Positions 6,787-15,329 of a stretch of 64,000 nt of DNA are shown here, one piece after another. The DNA comes from JBBRCE01 sp038205115. Lineage in GTDB: Bacteria > Planctomycetota > Planctomycetia > Pirellulales > JBBRCE01. A program made the translations under genes and the position numbers. Under the pieces are notes generated by a model that was given only the letters and a program-made list of their open reading frames with translations, was not told the origin of the DNA and did not search any database. The stretch covers positions 1-64,000 of the forward strand of contig JBBRCE010000027.1 in assembly GCA_038205115.1 (NCBI GenBank). The letters run 5' to 3'. The stretch's first letter is position 1, and each line of letters opens with the position of its first letter.

Positions 6787-9357
6787 TCACGGTTTCAAAA
6801 AGGCGGGACTTTGGCAGACCAACACAATCAGATCACGCAGGCGGTAGCCGTCGGCGCTGGATTTTGCGACAAGTGCTTCCAGCAACGGTTGATCTCGCCA
6901 ACTCAAATCACGGCCGACGCCATACGACAGAAATCGGCGTGCAACGTTTTTGGCGATGTCCGTTTTGCGATGTTCGAGCAAGTAGGCTTTGAGATCGTCC
7001 AGGCCGCGGACATTCGGCCCTCGGGGCAGACGCGAATCGGCGCTCACCGGAACCGTGTTGATCGTCGTCAAGTAGTGCTGATAACCGGCAAAGTCCGTGT
7101 GGACTTTAGCGGACATGGGCGCCACGTGCGCGCCGTCTTTGGGAACCAGCGGTTGGAACTTGCCAATGGCATTGTACTGTTCGAAGGGAATACCCCAGGG
7201 ATCGAGTCGCGAGTGGCAGTCGTTGCAGCTTTCTTTTTGACGATGCTTGATCAACAGGTCTTTGATGGTCAGCGCTTTCTCGGCGGCGGCGCCTGCGGAA
7301 TCGCTGAGCGCGGGCACATCGGCGGGCGGCGCCGGTACATCTTCGCCCAAGATGGCTTCGCGGAGCCAGACCGCGCGATAGATGGGATGCGGCGCGGTGC
7401 CGGTGCCATTGCCAATCAGTACCGAGCCCTGCGTCAGCAAGCCGCCGAGATGATATTCCGGCTTGAGCGGCACCACGCGGATCTCATCGCCCTGCACATC
7501 GGGCACGCCATAATGCGCGGCCAGCGGCTGATTGAGGCAAGCAAAGTCCGAGTCAACCAGGCTAGTCACGCTGGCGTTGGTTTTGATCAATTCGGCAACG
7601 AACGCCGTGGTTTCGTCGAGCATGTAATCGCGGATCGTCGGACGGTACGGTACTTCCGTGCCTGCCCGTTCTCCGACGGGCACGTAGTAGAGAAAGCGCG
7701 GGAACAAATCGTGATTGATCGGTACGGTGCGCATTTTCGCCAGGCTCAGCCACTGCATGCTGAAATTGCGAATGAAATCCTGGCAGCGCTGGTCGGCCAG
7801 CAATCGCTCGACCTGCTGACGGAGCACCTGCGGAGCGTCTAACTTGCCTTGTGCGGCGACGGCCAGCAGCGTTTCGTCCGGCATACTTTCCCACAAGAAA
7901 TACGACAGCCGCGAAGCCAGTTCGTACTGCCGAAATTCCGCTTTGGGGCCGCGATCGATGGTGTGGTAGAGAAACTGCGGAGAGATCAGCACCAGCGACA
8001 GCGTCTCGCGCATCGTCGCTTCGACGGTCTGCAGTTCTGGCAGCAGCGACGCGTAGATTTTGGCGAAGCGATCGACTTCGGCAGCGGTTGCCGGTCGGCG
8101 ATAAGCGCGCGACATGAACCGCTGCAGGACGACCCGGACGTACGCCACGGGGTCGCTGGTTTTCAGCGGTGAATCGAACAAGATCTGCGTGTGATGTTCG
8201 GGCGGCCAGACGTCGGTGAGCGGCGCTTCGAATTCCATCCAGTCCAGTGCCACGCGCGGCATGCTGGTGAGCCGCGATTGCTGGGAGCCATAATTGTCAT
8301 TCAGTGTGCCATCGTCGTAGAGATTTTGCGGCGTGATGGTCAGAAAATCTTCGCCGCCGGTCGATTCCTTGCCCTTGCCCTTGCCGGGCTTCTTGTGGAG
8401 GGGACAGTTTTCGATTCGACCGCGGAACTCGTAGATCTGTGGCGCATCGGGACTGTTGTGCAGACGCACGGTTCCCAGCGGTTCGACCAGCAGCGTGGAA
8501 CTGTTGGTGGAGTTGATCGGCTGCCCCATCAGCAGACGCAAGGGAACTTCCTGCACGTCGTCGGTGAGAATGGCTGACGCGGCGAATCGCACGCGGAATT
8601 CGCCCGTCTTGGGAAAATCTTTGATAGTCATCCCCATTGCGGCGCTACCCCGACCACTCGACCAGATCGAGATTTCGCGCGTGGGCAATCGATCTGGCTG
8701 CGCGGAATCGGCTTTCCAATCGCTGCGCGTTTTTTTTGTTATGGGTTTGTCGGGCGAGACAATGGCGCTGGCCATTACCTGGCGTGCGCAGGCCAAATAG
8801 CTTTCCAGCAATTCCGGACTCATCTGCAACATGGCTGCGGTGTTATTGAACCGGTAAGGTTTGGTCGGATCTTTGGGCAACCTGTCCGCAAGTTTCAATT
8901 CGAAACCCAGCAAGTCGCGCATCGTGTTTTGATATTCGACGTTGGTCAGGCGGCGCGTGGCCGGAGCGGCGTTTGGATCGTCCTTTGTTTGAGCGAGACG
9001 ATTTTGCGCACGCAAATCGAGGTCGCGCAGGGCCGCGCGAATAAAGCGAGCCACAGCCTGCTTTTCGGCCGGCTTCGGCTGCGGTTCGTCCTCCGGCGGC
9101 ATTTCGCCGCGTTCCAGCACACTTAACATGCGCGTCAGAAGTTGCGCATCGGCATCCGCGAGATCGCCGACTTTCAGGGCCTGAAAAGAAATATCACGCT
9201 TATTCTTGGTCGCGCCATGGCAACGAACGCAATTGTCTTTCAAAAACAAAGTCACGGATTCCGGCTCAAGAAGATCGCCGGTTCGATCGTCGGCCAACGC
9301 GCACGTCGCCCCGCAAAGGGTGGTCAGCAGAATTGCCAGGCGGAAGATCGTATTCAT
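6787..9357 (-). CDS. DUF1592/DUF1588 family c-type cytochrome protein
   Basis: The protein of about 856 residues has a signal peptide (NTIFRLAILLTTLCGATCALA) and an N-terminal heme-binding site, CVRCH. Then come the DUF1587/1595/1592/1588/1585 modules typical of this planctomycete family: TRRLTNVEYQNTMRDLLGF, RAYRRPATAAEVDRF, YELASRLSYFLWESMPDE, RCQDFIRNFSMQWL, and CNDCHSRLDPWGIPFEQYNAIG with a second CxxCH. Such proteins are thought to be secreted or periplasmic and linked to polymer breakdown, but their reaction is unknown. It is cotranscribed with the DUF1552 gene. I chose the ATG at 9357 because it begins the signal peptide, and 9369 or 9372 are possible. Confidence 0.92.
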   Translation of the reverse strand: MNTIFRLAILLTTLCGATCALADDRTGDLLEPESVTLFLKDNCVRCHGATKNKRDISFQALKVGDLADADAQLLTRMLSVLERGEMPPEDEPQPKPAEKQAVARFIRAALRDLDLRAQNRLAQTKDDPNAAPATRRLTNVEYQNTMRDLLGFELKLADRLPKDPTKPYRFNNTAAMLQMSPELLESYLACARQVMASAIVSPDKPITKKTRSDWKADSAQPDRLPTREISIWSSGRGSAAMGMTIKDFPKTGEFRVRFAASAILTDDVQEVPLRLLMGQPINSTNSSTLLVEPLGTVRLHNSPDAPQIYEFRGRIENCPLHKKPGKGKGKESTGGEDFLTITPQNLYDDGTLNDNYGSQQSRLTSMPRVALDWMEFEAPLTDVWPPEHHTQILFDSPLKTSDPVAYVRVVLQRFMSRAYRRPATAAEVDRFAKIYASLLPELQTVEATMRETLSLVLISPQFLYHTIDRGPKAEFRQYELASRLSYFLWESMPDETLLAVAAQGKLDAPQVLRQQVERLLADQRCQDFIRNFSMQWLSLAKMRTVPINHDLFPRFLYYVPVGERAGTEVPYRPTIRDYMLDETTAFVAELIKTNASVTSLVDSDFACLNQPLAAHYGVPDVQGDEIRVVPLKPEYHLGGLLTQGSVLIGNGTGTAPHPIYRAVWLREAILGEDVPAPPADVPALSDSAGAAAEKALTIKDLLIKHRQKESCNDCHSRLDPWGIPFEQYNAIGKFQPLVPKDGAHVAPMSAKVHTDFAGYQHYLTTINTVPVSADSRLPRGPNVRGLDDLKAYLLEHRKTDIAKNVARRFLSYGVGRDLSWRDQPLLEALVAKSSADGYRLRDLIVLVCQSPAFLKP

Positions 9358-9444
9358 CGTGTGGCGCATCATATTATCGCGTTGGGCCAGTTGCAAAAAA
9401 GACCTCGTGACACGATATCGAAAGCGAAGGCGGGCGACGGCTCA

Positions 9445-10644
9445 CTACTTGCGTTTACGCGCTTGGGTGCGAATCTCTTCTTTGGCTTTGAGTAGCCGCG
9501 TTGGCCATTCGAACTTGGGCGCTTTGGTGGGATCGTAACCAGCGAGATGATCGGTCAGGCGCGTGGGCGGCTTGGTGTATTTAATGATCGTTTCGCCGAA
9601 GACCTCACGGCACATCGCCGCCAGACCGGGATCGTACTCAATCAACAACGCGCGGGTGTTGACGTGATTGTGGTCGTGGTCGTTGACGCGGTTATTATCG
9701 AACCACGACTGCACGCCTTCGGCGAAGTATTCGTAACGGTTCACGCTCGCATACTTGGTTTTCCATAAACCGGCGATCATCGCCGCTTCGTAGGTTTTCT
9801 TCAATCGCGAATCAAAAGTCGGATCGACGTTGGTCATGCCGCGCAAATGAATGCAGTGCGCGAATTCGTGAATCAATATGCACTCGGCCGCATATGGATC
9901 GTTGGGATAGGCGAGCAAATTCTCTTCCGCGCTGGAGCAAAACGGGTCGGTTTCGCTGCCGCCAGTGCCACGCGCCCGCGCGTCCCAAAAATCTTTGCCT
10001 GGCAGGTCCGGAAAATCCGCATTCTTTTCGTCCGCCAGTTTGGCGAATTCCGGCAGATCGGTGGTGAACTCGTTGTGGGCCAAAATACACATCCGCGCGC
10101 CGCTTTTAATCAGCGCCGCGCGCACATCGGGGCGATTGGCGAGCATCAAGTTGATCAAGTACGCGGCCTCTTTCAGCGCGTACGGACTGACTTTGTCCGA
10201 GCCCACAATCGGAAAGCCCTCGGCGCTGACGCGCTGCGTGTAGAACGCCGGCACGCCGTCAGGACTTTTGGGATCGAATCGATATCCCTGCACGGGCACT
10301 TCGCTGACCACGATTTTTTCGACTTTGTCGTCTTTTCCGACAACCGCGAAACGATGACCGATCGTGGTGGTCAGTACCTTATCGTCAGCCGGTTTCAGCT
10401 TGCCTTGAGAAACGCGCTCCGTATCGGACTTTAGCCAGAACAGCTCAACGGCTTGCTCGCTGCCGTTGATGATTTGCAATTTGGCGGGCCGATCGGCGCG
10501 CGCTTCGCCGGCCGCGGTCTCCGCCAGCGCCGCTTTCGGGACCATCGTCGGCACGATCAATACCACCGTCGGCACGATCAACACCATCGCCAGCGCAACG
10601 CTGGAAACGATCGCTGAAACAAATCGGGACGTGGCGTTTTTCAT
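9445..10644 (-). CDS. Secreted gluzincin-like zinc metallopeptidase (putative)
   Basis: The 399-residue protein has a signal peptide that contains a short tandem repeat (VLIVPTVVLIVPTMVP). The mature part has HEFAHCIH (an HExxH zinc site), followed about 45 residues later by YEYFAEGVQSWFDNN, whose Glu is positioned like the third zinc ligand of gluzincins. The arrangement resembles the catalytic domain of the anthrax lethal factor/Pro-Pro endopeptidase group, but I would not assign a subfamily. The ATG at 10644 is preferred over upstream codons because it begins the signal peptide and has GGGAAA nine bases before it. It lies between the DUF1592 gene and the esterase gene on the same strand. 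Confidence 0.78.
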   Translation of the reverse strand: MKNATSRFVSAIVSSVALAMVLIVPTVVLIVPTMVPKAALAETAAGEARADRPAKLQIINGSEQAVELFWLKSDTERVSQGKLKPADDKVLTTTIGHRFAVVGKDDKVEKIVVSEVPVQGYRFDPKSPDGVPAFYTQRVSAEGFPIVGSDKVSPYALKEAAYLINLMLANRPDVRAALIKSGARMCILAHNEFTTDLPEFAKLADEKNADFPDLPGKDFWDARARGTGGSETDPFCSSAEENLLAYPNDPYAAECILIHEFAHCIHLRGMTNVDPTFDSRLKKTYEAAMIAGLWKTKYASVNRYEYFAEGVQSWFDNNRVNDHDHNHVNTRALLIEYDPGLAAMCREVFGETIIKYTKPPTRLTDHLAGYDPTKAPKFEWPTRLLKAKEEIRTQARKRK

Positions 10645-10746
10645 ACGGAGTTTCCCGTGAGCATTGCGAAATTTCAGGTTCTGCGAGATCGATTGCGCGG
10701 GTGTGATTCGCATTCGAAGCAGCGGCCGATGAAGGCTGCGAAAGCG

Positions 10747-11958
10747 TTAGTGAGATTTCGAGTTCTTCATCATCGTCAGTGAAGCTTCCGCAAACGCCTG
10801 ACCAATTTGTGCAAGGGTTTTCGCGCAGCCGAGGTAGTGGTAGCCGGCATTCGAAGCGCCGCGTTCCCACAGTGTTTTTTCGGCCGGCGAAATCAACTCG
10901 GCTTCGATTTTCTTTGCTTCGGCCGCGGCTTCGGCCTTGGTCATTTTGCCGTCCTTGACCTTTTTCTCCAGCGATTGCCGCTTACCACCAACCTGCGCAC
11001 GTTTGGCGTCGATGGCTGCCAACTCTTCCGACCAGAAGGGCGCGGTTTCAACCGCGGCGACATTGCCCTTGAACTCCGGCAGCGCGGCGGGCGCCGCCAT
11101 GGCTTTACGAAATGCTTGGGTATTTTCGCCCGCTTTGAGTCCGTCGACTCCGAGCACGCCAATCACAAACGGCATCTTCGGCGCTTTCAAATCTTTGCGG
11201 ACATCGCGGATGAAATCGGCGAGCCACGTGCTGTAGGCGGTGTAGTCGTGGACTTTTTCGCCGGGCTTGTTTGGGTAAGCGTCGCCCGAGACGAGGTCGT
11301 TAAAACCTTGAAACCAAACGAACCCGGCGATTTCGAAACCTTGTTTTTCGTCGTAGGCGGGGCAAACGCGTTTGATGTCTTTGGTTACATCGTTTACGTG
11401 CTCGATCATCTTGCGATAATAAACGCCGGTGGCTTTGATTGTGTCTTTTTCTCGCGCGGGATCCTTTTCCCACCTTTTTTTGTCGGCTTCGGTGGGCACA
11501 TACGGTCCGGCGCTGGGCGGGCGAAAATCCGTGTGCAAACTCTTGCCGCCCCAGGCCGTCTTGATGATCAGCACCGGCTCCTGCATGGCATGGTCCATGG
11601 TGATGCCAAACGTGAATTCCGGACCGATATTGCCGTTGTCGACTTTGGCATTTCTACGCGAACCGAAACCCGCGGTCAGCTTACCCAAGCCTTCGCCGTT
11701 GTCATCGCCGATGCCGGTGAGATACGAAATCCAGACGTGATCGCACACGGTAGGCTTGCCATCGGCGCCGCGCATCTGTTTGAGCAACGGCGCGGTGGCC
11801 GGGTCATCACCGATGTAATCGAACGTCTCGATCTTGGCGTGGCCTTCCATGTTGGACTGGCCGGCGAGAATGAAGATCTTGAGCGGCTTTGGCTCAGCCG
11901 AGGCTTGGCTTGCCGACAGCGCGACGGCCAACAGAGCAGACGTAAGCAGTAATTTCAT
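10747..11958 (-). CDS. SASA-type carbohydrate esterase / sialate O-acetylesterase domain protein
   Basis: The 403-residue protein has a signal peptide (MKLLLTSALLAVALSASQASA) followed by IFILAGQSNMEGHA, the nucleophile block of the SGNH-like sialate O-acetylesterase domain. GFVWFQGFNDLVSGDAY matches the family's second conserved block (WxQGxxD). The last 150 residues include a charged helical stretch (SLEKKVKDGKMTKAEAAAEAKKIEAE) that looks like an insertion. Family members remove acetyl groups from sugars, and the true substrate is unknown. It is presumably periplasmic or extracellular. The start at 11958 is set by the signal peptide. It is encoded 102 bp upstream of the metallopeptidase gene on the same strand, so they may be cotranscribed. 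Confidence 0.87.
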   Translation of the reverse strand: MKLLLTSALLAVALSASQASAEPKPLKIFILAGQSNMEGHAKIETFDYIGDDPATAPLLKQMRGADGKPTVCDHVWISYLTGIGDDNGEGLGKLTAGFGSRRNAKVDNGNIGPEFTFGITMDHAMQEPVLIIKTAWGGKSLHTDFRPPSAGPYVPTEADKKRWEKDPAREKDTIKATGVYYRKMIEHVNDVTKDIKRVCPAYDEKQGFEIAGFVWFQGFNDLVSGDAYPNKPGEKVHDYTAYSTWLADFIRDVRKDLKAPKMPFVIGVLGVDGLKAGENTQAFRKAMAAPAALPEFKGNVAAVETAPFWSEELAAIDAKRAQVGGKRQSLEKKVKDGKMTKAEAAAEAKKIEAELISPAEKTLWERGASNAGYHYLGCAKTLAQIGQAFAEASLTMMKNSKSH

Positions 11959-12146
11959 GGGGAGTGACTTGGCGGGTTGTAGGGAGGGACAAGGCATTGC
12001 GGAGACTCGTATTGTAGCTGCGTTTCGATTGGCAAACCACCGTGGCGGGCATTTTGTGATGCGATTGCCGCTCAGCAAATTTGGCGAGCAGCGAGAATGG
12101 CTGTTGGGCCAAACTCTGCTTGACCCCAGCGAGGGCCATCAGCGGC

Positions 12147-13379
12147 CTAAAAGACCGGCTGAATTTGTTTGAGCCGCGCTTCGGTGGCGGCCATCAGTGC
12201 GTCTTCTTCGGCTTCGGTCGGCGCTTCATACGTCACAGAAAATCGTAAGAATGCGCCGGCGTCGTCCCACGGCACGGTGCAGATCGAATGTTCGGTAATT
12301 AAAAACTGACTGGCTGCTTCGGCGGTTTCGAATTTCAAACCGCTGGCCAGGCCCTTGGGCGACGGCGTGTATAGGAAGTACGTTCCGCCTGGCACTTGGC
12401 ATTGAAAGCCGCAGCGGGTGAGGGTGTTGACGAGTTTTTTAATACGGCGATGGTATTTGTCGCGGACTTGGCCGGGGATGTTGATATCGTCCAGCGCGGC
12501 GGCGCCCGCCTTTTGAATAGCCATGAACTGCCCGGAATCGCTGTTGTCTTTCACATCGGAAAGCGCGCGGACGATTCGTTCGTGTCCACAAACCCAACCG
12601 AGTCGCCAGCCAATCATGTGGAAGCCCTTGGACATGGAATGCACTTCCACGCCCACCTCCTTGGCACCTGGCACTTGCAAGAAGCTGAGCGGCTTGCCTT
12701 CGAAGCTGAGCATGATGTGTGCGGCGTCTTGCACCACCACGACGTGATTCTTTTGCGCGAATTCAACCACCCGTTTGTAGAAATCGACCGTTGCCACGCG
12801 CCCCGTGGGGCTGTTGGGATAATTGATCACCAGCAGCTTGGCCCGCCGGGCCACCTCAGCCGGAATGCCGGCCAGGTCCGGAAAGAAATCGTTCTGCGCT
12901 AGCAATGGCAAGCGATGCACGTCGCCACCGTAATATTTGGTGTGCGTGCCGGCCACCGGATATCCTGGCACAGTCATCAATGTGACATCGCCCGGATTGA
13001 TGAACGCGGCCGGCAGCATGGCCAGCGCGGTCTTGGAGCCGATGCAGTGATTCACCTCGCTGACCGGATCGAGCGTCACGTTGAAGTTGCGTTGCATGAA
13101 CCGGGTGACCGCTTCTTTATAGGCGGCGATGCCGTTGTCCGCGTAGCCGCGGTTCTCCAGTTTGTTGACTTCGCGATTCATCACCGCCCGCACCGACTCC
13201 GGTGCCATTTCGTCGTTTTCGCCAATGCCAAAGTCAATCAACTGCCGCTCGGGGTGTTCGGCCAGGGCCTTACGCTTGGCGCGTTTGATCTTTTCGAATT
13301 TGTAGATCTCGTTGCCCTTGCCGTAATTCAGGCCGCCAATTCGCTCGGCGAACAATTGTTGAAAGTAGGGGTCGCTCAT
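12147..13379 (-). CDS. dapL: LL-diaminopimelate aminotransferase
   Basis: The 410-residue length equals the usual DapL length. The sequence shows family blocks: LIDFGIGENDEMAPESV, GYADNGIAAYKEAV, the substrate loop TVPGYPVAGTHTKYYGGDVHRLPL, VINYPNSPTG, VVVQDAAH, and SMSKGFHMIGWRLGWVCG with the PLP-binding Lys. The enzyme converts tetrahydrodipicolinate directly to LL-diaminopimelate for lysine and, where made, peptidoglycan synthesis, and it is the expected route in planctomycetes. It is cytoplasmic. The ATG at 13379 begins the conserved MSDPYFQQLFAERIGGL, and the longer open frame upstream has no resemblance. It appears monocistronic. Confidence 0.94.
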   Translation of the reverse strand: MSDPYFQQLFAERIGGLNYGKGNEIYKFEKIKRAKRKALAEHPERQLIDFGIGENDEMAPESVRAVMNREVNKLENRGYADNGIAAYKEAVTRFMQRNFNVTLDPVSEVNHCIGSKTALAMLPAAFINPGDVTLMTVPGYPVAGTHTKYYGGDVHRLPLLAQNDFFPDLAGIPAEVARRAKLLVINYPNSPTGRVATVDFYKRVVEFAQKNHVVVVQDAAHIMLSFEGKPLSFLQVPGAKEVGVEVHSMSKGFHMIGWRLGWVCGHERIVRALSDVKDNSDSGQFMAIQKAGAAALDDINIPGQVRDKYHRRIKKLVNTLTRCGFQCQVPGGTYFLYTPSPKGLASGLKFETAEAASQFLITEHSICTVPWDDAGAFLRFSVTYEAPTEAEEDALMAATEARLKQIQPVF

Positions 13380-13661
13380 ATGCAAACGGTGTCTCTCGGA
13401 ATGATGCAAAACGGGGATCGACGGCTGCAGCCGGCGGCAGGACTTTTGGCAGCGCAAACCGGTTGGCCGCCGAGCCGAAATTTTAACATATTGCGGCCGG
13501 CGATTCAGCCCCCGGCGCGTTGGCCACGAATCGATTTGCGCACGTTGCGGAATGCCGATCGCATTGAGTGCGAGGGATCCTCGGATCGATGCCGCTCGCG
13601 CGATCAAGAGTAAGGAATTACGGCAAATTTATCGCCACATCCCACAGTGAGCCGCAGCGGA

Positions 13662-14165
13662 TCAACTGGCGAGCGATCCTGACTGAATTCTGGCCTCTGC
13701 CGAATTCGACTCATCGGAGAAGTTCATTTTGCTGAGCTCATCGATCGTCATAACAGGCACGAGCAGCGGCGGTAATCCCATTTTCCCAGCAGTCGACTGC
13801 ACGTATTCACGCCAGTACGGCCAAATTTGAATGACGCCGAACATCTGCCCAAAGTCATGCGAGGCTACGCTAAGCTCCTCACTGATTTTCGACTCGCACT
13901 CGTACAAAAGCTCAAATGTACATTCGATCAGAAGCTCCGGATCGACATCGCTTCCAGCCACTACGCCGACCGTGATGTTGTACACAATCATCTTGGCCTT
14001 CGCATCAATTCGCGACTTGACGTTGATGTGCTGCTGCACCGCAGCAGGCGCGACGGCTCGATTACTTACAAATGCTCGACAGGCAACCATCAGCAGACTC
14101 GCCAGCCGAGCGTTAAACGTGACGGAGCTCGATGAGCGCGGTTTTTTGGTGGGTTTTTTTGCCAT
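13662..14165 (-). CDS. SecB-like chaperone of a toxin-antitoxin-chaperone operon
   Basis: The 167-residue protein has the SecB-type core pattern. Beta strands (HINVKSRIDAKAKMIVYNITVGV, ELLIECTFELLYE) are followed by VIQIWPYWREYVQSTAGKMGLPPLLVPVM at about residues 111-139, matching the family's PYxRexv.....GxPpllLppv signature. It is the third gene of a minus-strand operon: its start is eight bases downstream of the antitoxin stop, and the toxin gene is first. That is the order in the Mycobacterium tuberculosis HigB1-HigA1-SecB-like (Rv1955-Rv1957) system, where the chaperone protects the antitoxin. The N-terminus is Lys/Ser-rich. A role in general secretion is a less likely alternative. Confidence 0.8.
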   Translation of the reverse strand: MAKKPTKKPRSSSSVTFNARLASLLMVACRAFVSNRAVAPAAVQQHINVKSRIDAKAKMIVYNITVGVVAGSDVDPELLIECTFELLYECESKISEELSVASHDFGQMFGVIQIWPYWREYVQSTAGKMGLPPLLVPVMTIDELSKMNFSDESNSAEARIQSGSLAS

Positions 14166-14173
14166 GTGATCGA

Positions 14174-14605
14174 TTAGCTCGCGGACCGTTGCATATCGAT
14201 TGGCACAAATCGTTTGCCACCTGCCGTTTTAGAATAGCGGTATTCCATTGCTTTCGGCTGACGTGAGAATTGAAGTGTTGAAATCGATTCCGAGCTGTGC
14301 CGAGAACTCTGGTTGCCGATCGGCATCAGCGAAACCTGCAATTCGCATCCCAGAACCGCGGCAACATCCGCAACCGTCCTGATCGTCTTGTTCTGTTCAC
14401 CATCAAGCAATTGAGTAACCCAACTCTTGGTTCTTCCGAGACGCTGTGCCAGTTCGGTACGAGAGACCTGCTGCGTATCGAGGACTTCTTCGAGCGCTTC
14501 CGTGATCCGATAAATGGCTTTTTCTTGGTGAAAAAGGCGGAAACTGTCACTGTTTTTCAAGAACTCATCGAACAGAGACTCGCTTTCGGCCATGCTACTC
14601 TCCAA
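14174..14605 (-). CDS. HigA-type XRE antitoxin with C-terminal extension
   Basis: In this 143-residue protein, residues about 35-92 form an XRE helix-turn-helix (VSRTELAQRLGRTKSWVTQLLDGEQNKTIRTVADVAAVLGCEL) typical of HigA antitoxins. After the HTH there is a polar tail of nearly 50 residues, ending in EYRYSKTAGGKRFVPIDMQ. In known chaperone-controlled antitoxins such a tail is the chaperone-addiction segment, so the tail plus the SecB-like neighbour argues for that function here, which is inference. The gene overlaps the end of the toxin gene by 11 bases. An in-frame ATG at 14593 is an alternative start. It likely autoregulates the operon. Confidence 0.85.
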   Translation of the reverse strand: MESSMAESESLFDEFLKNSDSFRLFHQEKAIYRITEALEEVLDTQQVSRTELAQRLGRTKSWVTQLLDGEQNKTIRTVADVAAVLGCELQVSLMPIGNQSSRHSSESISTLQFSRQPKAMEYRYSKTAGGKRFVPIDMQRSAS

Positions 14606-15026
14606 GTAAAAAGTACGTGTTCATGATGAATTCCGCTCGCTCGATCTCACTCTTGGGCCACTTGCCAAGGCCGGATTGAGCGCCCTGCTTCTTGAATCCA
14701 TGGGTCAAAATCCACTTGTTTCCATCTTGAAAACAGGCAACGCGAATCTGGATGTTCCGAACCTCGCATTTGAACGCGTAAATTTTTCCGACTTCGCGGC
14801 TAAATCGCTTGTAGCTGACTTTTCCATGCATTGCCATTTGATCGAACAAAACCATCAATTTGGCTTGCGCGGTGGCGTCTGGACGGTCCTTGCCTTTCTC
14901 GCGAACGTCCGCAGACTCTTGTAGAAAATCCCGAGCCGGAGAGCTCCCGTCAGGCATGACGGCACACTCGATCGACCCGTTCGACCCGCGTCGCACCAAG
15001 ATCGTTCGTGGGTGATTCCTGGCCAA
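14595..15026 (-). CDS. HigB/Gp49-type RelE-superfamily toxin
   Basis: The 143-residue protein carries the core KIYAFKCEVRNIQIRVACFQDGNKWILTHGFKKQG followed by KSEIERAEFIMNTYF. This matches the phage-Gp49/HigB toxin pattern (strand, FRxxfF-like strand, LThGFxKk, helical tail). Members are ribosome-dependent or ribosome-independent mRNA interferases. It is the first gene of the operon, as usual for higBA. The start at 15026 is TTG, and an in-frame ATG at 14957 would remove 23 residues and leave an untranslated leader. The function in this host is untested. Confidence 0.82.
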   Translation of the reverse strand: MARNHPRTILVRRGSNGSIECAVMPDGSSPARDFLQESADVREKGKDRPDATAQAKLMVLFDQMAMHGKVSYKRFSREVGKIYAFKCEVRNIQIRVACFQDGNKWILTHGFKKQGAQSGLGKWPKSEIERAEFIMNTYFLLGE

Positions 15027-15030
15027 GTGA

Positions 15031-15058
15031 AGTTTAGCTATATCTTAACGAAAGTCAA
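15031..15058 (-). promoter_or_regulatory. Candidate sigma70-type promoter of the toxin-antitoxin-chaperone operon
   Basis: Read on the minus strand, TTGACT (15058..15053) and TAAACT (15036..15031) are separated by 16 bases, in an AT-rich stretch directly upstream of the toxin gene. Initiation would fall near the TTG at 15026. That suggests either a leaderless message or the downstream ATG at 14957 as the true start. Confidence 0.45.
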
Positions 15059-15329
15059 TGAATTGCCGAAACTGCCACCAGATTTTCCACCGGCTAATGC
15101 AGGATTACAAGGCCTACTTATGCATTTAGCACCGTAAGGCGTCGCCTTCAGTTGTGGATCGGCGAGCCGCTTTTGTAAAGTTCAAATGCCATTCGCAACG
15201 CCGGTCAAGAACTAGCCATTCAGCATCCGCGCCACCGGTCGGCCACGCCGCTTGACGCTCCTGCGCAGGGCAATTCTACTGCTGGCTGGCCTAAATCTCG
15301 CAGTAACCTCGTTCGGAATCGGCTGCATC

